This document shows, piece by piece, positions 34,241 to 44,134 of a DNA stretch of 64,000 nucleotides. Origin of the DNA: Chaetoderma sp. LZ-2023a. Lineage: Eukaryota > Mollusca > Caudofoveata > Chaetodermatida > Chaetodermatidae. The notes below the pieces were generated by a model, which saw only the letters and a program-made list of their open reading frames with translations, was not told the DNA's origin and did no database searches. Where the stretch lies: the NCBI GenBank assembly GCA_034401795.1, contig CM067360.1, forward strand, positions 122,808,430-122,872,429. The letters run 5' to 3'. Every line of letters starts with the position of its first letter. Within the stretch, counting starts at the first letter, position 1. Position numbers and translations under genes: made by a program.

Positions 34241-34408
34241 CTTGGTTGTTAGCCCTTCTCCTCCAGCCTTGTCTTTTACATCAGTGTCTGTTGGCTCTAC
34301 TTTCTTTTCTTTGGCAAATGGATCCCAGTACTGCTTTATCCAAGGATATATGAACTTGTGAAACACCCACATAACAAATGGTATTAGAACACACGGGATG
34401 CAGACCAT
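34241..34408 (-). CDS. C18orf32: C18orf32 homologue (UPF0729), first coding exon
   Basis: The start codon is at 34406-34408 and the donor AAG|GTAAGT at 34240. It encodes 56 residues beginning MVCIPCVLIPFVMWVFHKF (human MVCIPCIVIPVLLWIYKKF, from memory) and ending GGEGLTTK. The N-terminal hydrophobic segment of about 20 residues, preceded by Cys-x-x-x-Cys-like spacing, is the family's membrane anchor. The rest is charged and cytosolic (inference). The human protein is reported at the ER and lipid droplets. An upstream in-frame Met at 34480 exists, but the family start is MVCIPC, so I chose 34408. Confidence 0.88.
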
Positions 34409-34745
34409 TGTCACGAGATTGTGACTGTTACTTGTGTTTATTTTCGTGGTACAGAAAAAGGGAAGATGAAACTTCCACAATATTTACAGAAAAATAGAAA
34501 CCAAGAACATAAAACTGCACGAGGATTCGAACGATTTGCTTTGGTCGCTTCTTTCTATCAATTACAATAAGCGAATTTATAGAATGTTGAAATGTCAAAT
34601 TATTTCCTTGTTCTTTTCTTTCTTGTGTAGATCCCGCCTTTGAACATGAAAATTAATGTCCTTTAGACAAACCTCTTTTAGGAGTAGATACCGAATATTA
34701 TTATAATGCTTATTATTTAATAAACGCGAATGTCTCTAAGCGAAG
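34409..34745 (-). other. 5' flank or 5' untranslated region of the C18orf32 homologue
   Basis: Minus strand: a possible acceptor (CCTTTTTCTGTACC ... AAGTAACAG) about 17 bases before the start codon suggests that the 5' untranslated region is spliced. No promoter element could be fixed. Confidence 0.35.
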
Positions 34746-34749
34746 AACA

Positions 34750-35095
34750 CGATATGTAGATTGTTGTGACTTGCTTACTATCAAAAGGCAGGCTTGGCCT
34801 GCCAACGCTCAGATATAGACGACTGAGAGGTGATATGATTGAAGTGTACAACATCCTGAATGGAGTGTATGACACAGGTATCCGAGTCAACAATGTATGG
34901 AACAGCCTACCCAATGCATTAGTAAACATCGATTCAGTGTTTAAATTTGAGGTAGGACTGGATCAATTCTGGCAAGATCAAGAAATTAAGCATGACTTTA
35001 CTGTGGACTACAAAATGCCTGGGAGTCACGTGCATCCGTGGTATAAGTCAGAGGAAAATAAAGAGGCGGGCATACGGGCTGACCAAGCCTAAGTC
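34750..35095 (+). pseudogene. LINE 3' coding remnant
   Basis: LPTLRYRRLRGDMIEVYNIL, then NNVWNSLPNALVNIDSVFKF and LDQFWQDQEI. This is the characteristic C-terminal end of CR1/Rex-like LINE proteins. About 40 residues between the two blocks are deleted. It is the same family as 36727-37615. Confidence 0.75.
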
Positions 35096-35164
35096 TACAG
35101 CAAGATCCTAAGACAAAAGTCTGTTATATAGATGTGTACATAATCTGTAAGTAATCTGGATCAG

Positions 35165-35660
35165 ACTGTCAAGAGGGTGCCTGTAGATTCAGCATACCAG
35201 CTTTCCCTGCAGGTAGTTAGGGGTCTTCATGATCGCTGTCTGTTTCAGGTGCATCATGTAGCAGAGGTCTCTGGACTCCTTCAGGAGTTTGGCCATGGTC
35301 TGCAAGTTTTCCTGCTGGACATTAAGTGTGCTGCTGTCGAGCATAGCCTGTATGCAGTTGGCGTTTGTTGCTATAAACCCAAGGTGATGCAAGTGTCATT
35401 GGATTTTCTCCAGCGGGTTCTTCCGGGCTGGCTGAAGCTTAGGCATACCAAGAGGAAGTGAATGAGAGATTCGTTATCCTGTTTGCAGAGAGGACACACA
35501 GTAGATGCTGATCTGCTCCTGGAGAGTCCACCGAGGAGGTGGTATCGGTGGACCAAGAGTCTAATGTGCACAGTGGCCTTGTATACTGATTCTCTGTCAG
35601 TTTTGCAGCTTTCCCATGCCATATGTGGGTGACCGAAGCGACAGCCATCTAAGTACAGGT
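35165..35660 (-). pseudogene. LINE tail with zinc-binding motif, minus strand
   Basis: Minus-strand frames read STVCPLCKQDNESLIHFLLV, a CPLC...H...C motif that ends many LINE reverse transcriptase proteins. They then read HHLGFIATNANCIQAMLD in the next frame. A frameshift lies at about 35380. Confidence 0.65.
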
Positions 35661-36725
35661 ACTCTAAAGGTTTTCTTCACTCTGCCCTATTCATTTAGAA
35701 TCTCTCTCCCCCCCCCCCTTTGCATTGATATGTGCATTCACCAACACCTTCCATCTTTCGTTGCCAGGCAGGTTGTTCAGAAGACTGAATGCTGATGGCG
35801 GACTATATTGATGTAGAATGTCTGACCGTAGTCACCCAGCTATAAGATGAAATGGTCTTCACAGCAAGTTGTCTAACGAATAGTTCTTTCTCCACGGAAT
35901 TCTGTCTATGCGGCATATTTACTAGGAAAAGCAGGATCCGTGTGTGCAGTTGGCCTTCAATTTGGAAGAGCTCCTAACAGTAAGTAGACAGCAGCGTTTG
36001 CAGTCATAACAGGGAGGTGCTGTATATATTATCTTGTTCTTGCGTAAATTCCTACCTCTTGTTCTTTTACATGCATATTGCACCCACTTTATGAAGAACC
36101 TCGTTTAGGCGTATTTTAAGTTAAACAGCCAGGGGTGTGGGTGTTGGAAATAAAATAAAGTTACGCTAGAGGCCATACACTCTTAGTACTTTAACTTACT
36201 TACTTGTTACTTGTTCTATATATCCCGCCTCTCTGGTCAGTAATGTTCTTAACTGATGTAGATTTTAAATGTAAAGATTCTTATCGGTTCAGTGTGATAC
36301 TATGTCTTCTCATTTAGGCTAGTATATACTTGGACTTGCCAGTGAGGATACAAGATCGTTTTTGGTCTAGCTTGAAGCAAAATTCTCGTGTGACTTCCTC
36401 CAAGGCGGCTAATAATGGGTTTGTTATAGGAAACGTATGCATTGTGTCAAGAATAATACAATTGTAGAACATACAATTCGTGCAACGTGTCAGACTATTA
36501 AGTGTTAAAGATGGACTATATCGAGTCACTGATTATGACGCCATATGATTGAGTGAGGAAATGGATTTAGGAATTGTGTCCTTGTTACGAGCATTTGACA
36601 ATCTTGATAATTCCTCGCTTAACAGTGTGAAAATTCAGCACTGAGACACACCTCCAGCAGTAGAATATTTATCATGTACACGCGGTAACCAAATCAAATC
36701 AAAGATTATTTATTTGTCACAAGCG
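35660..36725. other. Non-coding interval
   Basis: One C-run at about 35708. No recognisable exon or family. Confidence 0.3.
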
Positions 36726-36726
36726 G

Positions 36727-37740
36727 CACACGCCAAGGATCAGTTCTAGGACCACTGTTATTTGTGATTATACATTAATGACCTCCCGGACGTAACTAGT
36801 TCCAACACATCTACATACCTATTCGCCGATGACACCAAAGCCTTCAGATCAATCACCACTGAAGAAGACTACATACAATTCCAACAAGATATATACAGCA
36901 TTCAAGAATGGGCTGACACATAGCTACTATATTTCCACCCGGACAAATGCCAAACAATGATAATTGGCAAATCCAAATTAGACAAACAGAAACACAAACT
37001 TCGAGGAAGTAGCCAGACTATGGAGCACACCACAAAGGAAAAGAACATTGGAATCACCATTGATGACAAATTAACCTTTGATTTTCATATCAACAAGAAA
37101 ATTAACAAAGCCAACCCCATGATGGGACTCATTAGAAGATCAATGGAATTTCTCGACATAGCCAGCTTCAGAATTGTATATACAGCACTTGTGCGTCCCC
37201 ACCTCGAATATGCCAACCAAATATGGAGCCCATACCTCAGAATACAAATTATAGCTCTGGAAAATGTCCAGTGGCGGGGGACAAGACTTGTACCTGGTCT
37301 ACAACAGCACACATCTGAAGAGACTTAAACTGATAAACCTGCCAACACTTGCATATCATCGACTAAGAGGTGACATGATCGAACTCCACAAGATCCTAAC
37401 CAACAAAAACGACCCAGAGGCAGTGCGCCTAAGCATCCCATTAGTAACCAACAGTACAAGCAAAGGACATTCATCGAAAATCTTCAAAAAGAGTTCAAGA
37501 CTGAACATCAGCAAGAACTTCTTCACTAACAGAGTTGTAGACATTTGGAATGACTTACCAGAGGCGGCTATCAGTGCCTGTACCACCTAAGCATTTTAAC
37601 GTAGACTGGACAAATACTGGAAGGACCAACCAATCAGATTTAACATAGACAAGACATTCACAACTCAAAGCACATGCGACATAGCAAATATAGTATAAGA
37701 CCCGGAGATGACAGAAGAGGGTATATAACCCTACAGCCAG
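36727..37740 (+). mobile_element. 5'-truncated LINE (CR1/Rex-like reverse transcriptase)
   Basis: It begins inside the reverse transcriptase with GSVLGPLLF and FADDTKAF (catalytic FADD, about 36830), then the thumb (GITIDDKLTFDFHI, YTALVRPHLEYANQIWSPY). After a frameshift near 37264 it reads LPTLAYHRLRGDMIELHKIL and FFTNRVVDIWNDLPEAAI. An internal stop follows at about 36922. The upstream part is missing, as is usual for LINE insertions. Confidence 0.85.
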
Positions 37741-37879
37741 AAGAGGACCTGTAAGTAAACCTCTAAGTATTTAATGGTAAACAGGCTTTTACATAGTCGA
37801 GTGCTGGTTGTCCGCTGAAGGCATAACCTAATTCTAGTGGACAGCGCATACACACAAGCATGCACATTCATACAAACCA

Positions 37880-37904
37880 TACCACACGCACGCGCGCGCA
37901 CGCA

Positions 37905-37952
<48 letters not shown>
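37880..37952 (+). repeat. Compound (CGCA)n(CA)n microsatellite
   Basis: CACACGCACGCGCGCGCACG, then (CGCA)n, then (CA)n. It sits about 140 bp past the LINE tail. Confidence 0.95.
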
Positions 37953-37954
<2 letters not shown>

Positions 37955-37955
<1 letters not shown>

Positions 37956-38680
37956 ACAAAATGTATTTCCTCTAGAGCGAATATATTTGAGAGGAAAGTT
38001 GCTCAGAATAATAGACTTTTGTCATCTGTGCTAATAGTGCCATTTACTGGGTTACGTCACTTCTGGCTATGTAGATCATGGGCTAATTGATCCATGTGGA
38101 CACGTTTTGCTTTTTAGTTCCAAAATGCATTAGGGATGCTTTTACACTTAAGATGCCATTTCTTTGTCCGAATGACTGTTTTAGCTTTTCTGATGGATGG
38201 TGTAGCCATGTTTCTAAGCAAATTTGTAGCATAGCATGGTTCATAGGTGGGCAGAGAATGCAGATATGTTGTTTCACTCTGATCAATTCTGTAAATTTTG
38301 AGTTTTCTTAGCTGCTTCTTCTTCTTCCAATTATGGTGAATCACCTCTTCTAGAGTATTATTACACAAGGGTGCATATGTGTGGTACCGGTCATCTTGTG
38401 CAGGCTAAAAATATTTACAGGATTTAGAAGTTTAGAAGATCCTGTGTTCTAATCCCTTGGCGTACAAAGAACAAAGCTGAATATCAAAATGGTTAAGTGG
38501 CTGTTGTTTATATTTTGGCTTTTCCGAATTGACGTCTGCTTGTTTGCTGATATCTTTGCTTGTTGCTGAAGACCTTTGTAGAACAGAATAAGATGGCTTT
38601 TTCCTGGTGGAAGGTTTAAGTTTTCCATTATAATTGTTATACTGCATGGTTCGCAGTTATAGTTTGAAGTGGTAAATCTG
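37955..38680. other. Non-coding interval
   Basis: Short frames occur on both strands; none is recognisable. Confidence 0.3.
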
Positions 38681-38684
38681 CAGT

Positions 38685-39490
38685 TTGCTCAGAGTTTCTG
38701 TTCCCAATGGGCATGGAAGCACAGCAGATGAGGTAGAATTGTCACAGGTCATTATCAGGTGGGAAATCATGCAGAGCAACTCAACACTGGACACCATGTA
38801 CGTGAAGAATGAGTACCAAGTCTTGGCTCTACTGGCTGGTGGATCCAGCTTCTATGCGAAAGGCGACGGGTACTACGCCGTTGAACTGCGATGGTGGATT
38901 CACAGAATTCAACATCCAGCCAAATATGGAGATGCCTGAGGCTGTGCTGCTCCTCTCGCTCCTCGAAAACACCCCCCCCCCCCCATGAATCTGGCTATGA
39001 TGCGGGATAAGCTCATCCTGTAAACCGAGCATGTCAAAGATGTGAAAATTGCCATCTCCATGTCTTCATGTGTGGCATAATGAAAACGAGCGAGAACATC
39101 AGCAAGTCCAAACCACATTTGGACAGTGGCTAATGTTGACCTTGCAACGTGGTGCTCCAGATGGACGGGGGCTGTTGCAGTTTTGGTGTAGAAGGGAGGA
39201 ATAATCCAGGAAGTTAAGGAGCTGGATGACTTCAAACTTGTGGTAGCGGGAACTAAGGTACTCAGGGAACCTCGTGAACTGGCTGTCTGTCTCTATCGAC
39301 AGAAGACAAAATCATATGCGATTCAACATCTGATCAGTGGCCACAATGATCTAGGCTGAACACTTGAGTGTCATGGCTAACTCGGTGGTAGAAACATCAC
39401 CCTAATCATGGCAACCATCTCAGCGTCCATGTTGGAAACCTGTTCATAGAGCAAGCTAGAACCCAGGCAGTTAGCGTGACAGTGCTGTAC
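38685..39490. other. Unidentified decayed coding-like stretch
   Basis: On the plus strand 38685-38939 reads a compact domain-like frame (VSVPNGHGSTADEVELSQVI ... RIQHPAKYGDA). On the minus strand 38909-39235 is open. I do not recognise either. It adjoins the polymerase remnant and may be part of the same element, but that is only positional. Confidence 0.3.
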
Positions 39491-40450
39491 TTCAGATATG
39501 CTTAAATCTGTTCACAGAATAAAGGTATTCAGCTGGAACGGAGCAATGGAGCATGGTATCGACCATCACATTACCGGCTCCGATTACAACTACTGAGGCC
39601 TCTGCCATCTCCTGGCCTGTTGATGCTACATATTTGATTGTCGACTCCGCGAGTGTTACAGCTTTGTAGTACTCGTCGAGACTCTCCTGCACAGGTTCTC
39701 CATTGCCTTGTCGAAAACGGCATTTTTCATCAGCTTGTAGAGATCCTTCTCACTCACTTGTGGCCTGTTTTTGGAGTTCAGTGCTGATTCTGATATAAGG
39801 TTCCACTCGTGGTGACTGATTGAAGCGTAGAACTATGTGAATATTATGGGGTCTCATACCCAGACTAAGGTAGAGCTTGAGGTTACGATCATCTAGTACA
39901 TACCATTCTTTACCCATTAGGTTAGGTGCCAATATTTCTGGGGTTCACGTTGTGCAGTATATGTCAGTCTGGTATTCCAGAAGCCACTTCTTTCACCTTC
40001 ATTTGTTCTAGTGCCAGTGGGTAAGAGTTGTGCGTATCATGCAGCTCTTTGGAGTACTCCTGGTCCACCTCTACGATATAACCTTTCTCAGCATCATCAG
40101 GATGGTGTGTAATCTCTTTGGCTGTCAAGTCAGCAACCCACTTGAACCCTCAAGTTGATAGATGCAGGCTCATCGCTAGGCGTAGATTGTTGGAATTCAA
40201 GTACATAATGTGGCTTGTTGGCTAAGTTGGATTAGAGCCAGTGATGTAGGAATTGTTGGCGTTGTTATATCGCTGGCTAACCATCGATACACCATGTCTG
40301 AATCATTTTCCATGAACAGATGCATGCCAGTCAGTGAGAAGCTCTAGTTTTACACCCGTCGTCTTAAGCAGTGTATCACAACTCAAACCAGGACTAGTGT
40401 AGTAGTTGGCTGGGACCAGATTGTATGGATGAAGCAAGTTGTGACGAAGC
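39490..40450 (-). pseudogene. Remnant of a protein-primed family B DNA polymerase (Polinton-like)
   Basis: Minus-strand pieces match the palm region of the protein-primed B polymerases carried by Polinton/Maverick-type elements: NYYTSPGLS followed by a TGVKLELL segment (about 40360-40400), HPDDAEKGYIVEVD and ELHDTHNSYPLA (about 40010-40120), then YVLDDRNLKLYLSLGM and RVEPYIR (39790-39915). Several stops and frame changes occur, so it is a dead fragment. Neither the exonuclease part nor an integrase was found nearby, so the parent element type is inference. Confidence 0.68.
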
Positions 40451-40659
40451 GCAGTGTCAGACTTCAGAGAGGTCATGGTAAAACCTCATAGTCTGTCAAC
40501 CAAACTGGCCCAGACAGACTGCATGTCTGTAATCATCATGAGAGATGCTATCGCCACAGAGCTTGCTCTGAAAAGCTTCCTGCGGTGGGAGAAAGGTTTC
40601 CTCGAACTGCTCCCAGCTATCCATCTGCTCATATGGGTACACCCCTTACAGAGCATGAG

Positions 40660-40805
40660 CTCATAGTCGCTGCTTCCTATGAAATCGGTCCAGAGGTTCT
40701 AGAGAAGTCATTTAAAGAAAAAGTTGACGGATAGCAGGATGACAGACAACGCACGGTAGCCACAGCATAAGCTCACATGGGCTTTCCGGCCAGGTGAGCT
40801 AAAAA
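40660..40805 (+). mobile_element. Family D right-end fragment
   Basis: GAAATCGGTCCAGAGGTTCTAGAGAAG ... AAAGTTGACGG ... TAAGCTCACATGGGCTTTCCGGCCAGGTGAGCTAA, the same right end as at 18817. Confidence 0.65.
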
Positions 40806-40859
40806 TACTCTTGATCCATTCAAAAAAGCTTGGTTTGATGGACTGTATCGCCCATCAAA

Positions 40860-41240
40860 GTAAGCTTGTTTGAATGGATCAAGTATTTTTAACAATATCT
40901 TGGACATTTTCTTTTTGGAAAACCAAGTTGGCAACCAAAAGTATTAATCATCAAATTTCTGTATCTAGAGGCTATAAACCTATTGCCTTAAAGACGTTCA
41001 AGCCAAGTTTGGTTGAAATGGACTCAGCGGTTAATAAGTATATAGACGCTATGAACATACTGCCTTATAGAGGCCTTCAAGCTAAGCTTGGTTAAAATCG
41101 ACTCAGCGATTAATACGTATACAGTAGTTCTGAACCTACTACCTTAGAAGCCTTCAAGCCAAGCTTGGTTCAAATCAACTCAGCGGATTATAAGTATACA
41201 GAAGTTATGAACCTACTGCCTTAGAGGCCTTTCAAGCTAA
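40860..41240 (+). repeat. Tandem ~75 bp units, left half of an interrupted repeat
   Basis: Units read TTCAAGCCAAGTTTGGTTGAAAT, then CGACTCAGCGGTTAATAAGTATACAGAAGTTATGAACC and CTGCCTTAGAGGCC. The last unit stops at TTTCAAGCTAA (41240). Its continuation, GTTTGGTTAAAATCGACTCAGC, is found at 56090, so the segment between was inserted here. Confidence 0.75.
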
Positions 41241-41545
41241 TAGTCCTGCAGCAGAGGTCAGCTAAAGAGGAAGGTACCGGGACCTGCAGGGTAACATTTG
41301 TCCTCATGGCTAAAATTGATCATTGGGGTGTGGAGATCATGAAACTATGTGATGACATTGTCAAAAGTGGGTGCGAATTTTATACGCCGCAATTTTCAAA
41401 GATGGCCACCATTTCACCAATGTCAGCAGTTAACGTCAATATCTCAGAAACTATGTCATGTAAGAAGGTACGTTTGGTGTCGAATTATATGTTTTCTGGG
41501 TCAGGCTATTTGATGAAAACTATTTCAGATCTTCTAGATGAACAA
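41241..41545 (+). repeat. Left terminal inverted repeat of the Academ-like element
   Basis: It shares with the complement of 55785-56089 the phrases GTGATGACATTGTCAAAAGTGGGTGCGAATT, CAATATCTCAGAAACTATG and TTGGTGTCGAATTATATGTTTT. The match is visibly imperfect, so the copy is old. Confidence 0.75.
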
Positions 41546-42314
41546 CCATATTTCCAAATGGCCAATAAAAATGGCTGCCTTTTCAATGACAGTATTCATT
41601 ATTTGACAGAGTATGGCACATATATAGATTGACGGTACATCTGATTTTGTAAATATGAGTAAAATGATAATATATGTGACAGTTAGTGATATGGTCCAAT
41701 ACGATTAAACATGGCAAATAAAAATGACGGACAGAATTATATCCATTGCTATCCATCATTACTAACCATCTGTAAAATTACTATTTCGCTAAGTGTAGAA
41801 TCTCACAAATAGTCTATATTCAAACAATTCTCATCTGGTGTGTTACTTAGACTAGATTGCAGTTAAAGATGGAAACTTATCCCTATCTAAATGTCTGCTG
41901 AATTGTCTGAATCACTGTCGCACAGTATTGCCTGTGTTAGAGGGTTTGCACATGAAGGCTAATCTGATTCATCTGCAGGACACAGTCCCTCACAGTTACA
42001 GGCTGATGTGCATGGTTGCTCGTTGTCAAGACATTTGCACTGCAGGGCACACGATTTAGGAGCAGTTACACACAAGATCATTCAATAGCTCTGGAGCTGC
42101 TGGAGGCGTATTCATCTTCTTAGGCACAAGTGATGTTCCATCTAGCGTGTTTTCATATCCAAAGTCCTTTGGATCGAGAACACAGTGCATAGGGACGATA
42201 GCTTCTCACCATATTTTTAACTGGTAGATACATCTTTGCAGGTGTATTTCGAAGCTGTCATCGGTTGGTGGGAGTTTCTTGGCAGGTACATGTTTCACAC
42301 TGGTTTTCTCACAC

Positions 42315-42887
42315 CTAAGGACATTCAAAGACTCGCAGCTGGATGTACCATAGACTTGAAATGAAATTTCTAGCGGAAACTTCATCTTTTCGCAGTGTCG
42401 TATTCTCCCCTAAATGGGACAAGTCCTGAAATTTGTCACTCTTTTGCATCATTATATGATATGCTGCTTTCTTTCTGTGTCCCCAGAAAGAACTAACAGT
42501 GTTGCAACCTGTCAAACAGTAAACTGACAGCAATATATTCTGTTGCTTTTTTTCTAGCTTATCATGTATCTGGTGTATGGGTATATACCCACTGAGATTG
42601 GCATGCTTTCCTTTTATTCCTGCGAGGAAAACTATTTCCCTTGCCCTGATAGCAGAATGGTGATGCACAAGCAGTGCAAGAACATCAGTTTCCGGACTGC
42701 TCACAACAATGTGATCAGCTCCATTCTCGCCAGCGATTCTTGCATGGACACAAATTCTCGTATCAGCCTCTTCATGGTTTGATTTTAAATCTTGGGCTTC
42801 TACACTTCCATGCTTTGTTATCTGCACTGCCCTGTCACCCTGCCCACAACTGACATAGAGTCTGCTCCGCCAACATAGGGCCTGCAT
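42315..42887 (-). pseudogene. XPG/FEN1-like nuclease module of the Academ-like transposase
   Basis: An uninterrupted 190-residue frame. Positions 39-42 read EEAD, 64-68 SPETD and about 126-132 TGCNTVS. In XPG/FEN1 nucleases the acidic cluster E-A-E-A, a S-x-D-x-D motif and L-L-G-C-D-Y occur with this order and similar spacing. This is the basis for calling a nuclease fold. Asn replaces Asp in GCNT, a possible loss of a metal ligand. The N-terminal half of the fold is in 42890-43300, where frames are broken. Confidence 0.6.
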
Positions 42888-43607
42888 TTTCTATCATAAA
42901 CTCTGTGTAGTACTCTGCCAAATAGGCTTTGTTCTGTCCAGTAGCAAGGAACTGCTTCCAGTTGGGCGGAATAGAAACCTCTCGTTGAATATGGTAAATT
43001 ATTCCACCAGTCACAACACCGCGTTTCTATCTGGTTTGATTTTTGATACTGGACTCTATGTACTCAAATACAACATGAATCTCAATTGCGTCTTTCGATC
43101 ACATGTGTTTAACTGTCTCAATAATACAGTTCAGGAAGTGTCTGGCCATCACATGAAATGTGGTGTTACTAGATGATGCGGAAGGAGGTACTAGCATTTG
43201 GATGACTGCATGTCCATCAAATATAACAGCATCACACATCTATCTGGCCGATCTTTTCCCCAGGAACCAGTTCTTCAAGCTTGTGCATAATGTCAGACTT
43301 TGTACAGGGGATCAAGTGCCCATCTTCTGTGAAAATACTTGGTGGCATTGGAGCATTTTCATATGAGAGGACACGCCTGAGAGGAACCTTTTTCTTGGAA
43401 TTCACCGCGAGCAGTCTCAGATTACATTACCCCAGCGTCCATGGATATATCTTTGTTGTGTAATTTGACGCTTTTCTTCATGGCAGTCATAGTTTTCACA
43501 GGTGATCGCTGTAGAGTATCGTAAAAGCTCTTCTTTGTACCTTCTTTAGGTACAACAAGTCTTTCCTCGATGAGCTTCCTGACTAGGCTGGAACCTATAT
43601 CTATGGG

Positions 43608-44134
43608 TCAAGTTCGACTCGCTAACCATAGTCAGTTTCACGGTTTAGTGATCATGCGCAGTTGCTATGCCCAGTCGAACTTGATTTTAGTCGACTATAG
43701 TTCGCTGGTACCCGGTTCCCTATTCAATTACTATTGCAGAAAATTTGGAGCTGGGTACCAGTCTCCATTAACCCTTTCTGTCGTCTGTTTTAATGAGCTA
43801 CGAAAATGGGTTATTTTTGTCCGCTAAGACGTCAAAAAGCGCCCATCTGGCATAAAGTGGGAAGGAATATTTGCTTGGGAACATCGACATACAATGGGAA
43901 AGCATAATTTCATCAAACCTAAGTTATTTAGTGAAATATTTACACTTTTATATGCATTTATTCGTGGCAAGCGATCGGTCCGCCATTTTGAAATTTACAC
44001 AAATATCGGACTAACCATCTGAACCGAGGTCGGGTGCTCGGTTGACTATAGTTGACTAGCTAGTTAACTATTTGAAGTACGGCTGGTACTCTAGTTAGCT
44101 ATAGCTAACTATGGTTAGGAGTCGAACTTGACCA
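43608..44134. mobile_element. Small terminal-inverted-repeat element inside the Academ-like gene
   Basis: The ends are GGTCAAGTTCGACTCGCTAACCATAG at the left and CTATGGTTAGGAGTCGAACTTGACC at the right. It is flanked by ATG on both sides, a candidate 3 bp target duplication. Sub-terminal phrases (GTCGACTATAG, GTTGACTATAG) are repeated inside. It has no coding capacity. It interrupts the transposase between the D-D-E-like core and the nuclease module. Confidence 0.75.

Noticed and set aside
27550..34530. GGTTCGAA- and GGATTCGAAC-like words suggesting tRNA genes
   Set aside because: No cloverleaf stems or box A could be placed around them; the first is inside DIRS-like coding sequence.
37731..38090. 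Frames of Cys-Val or His-Thr repeats
   Set aside because: They are translations of the (CGCA)n(CA)n microsatellite.
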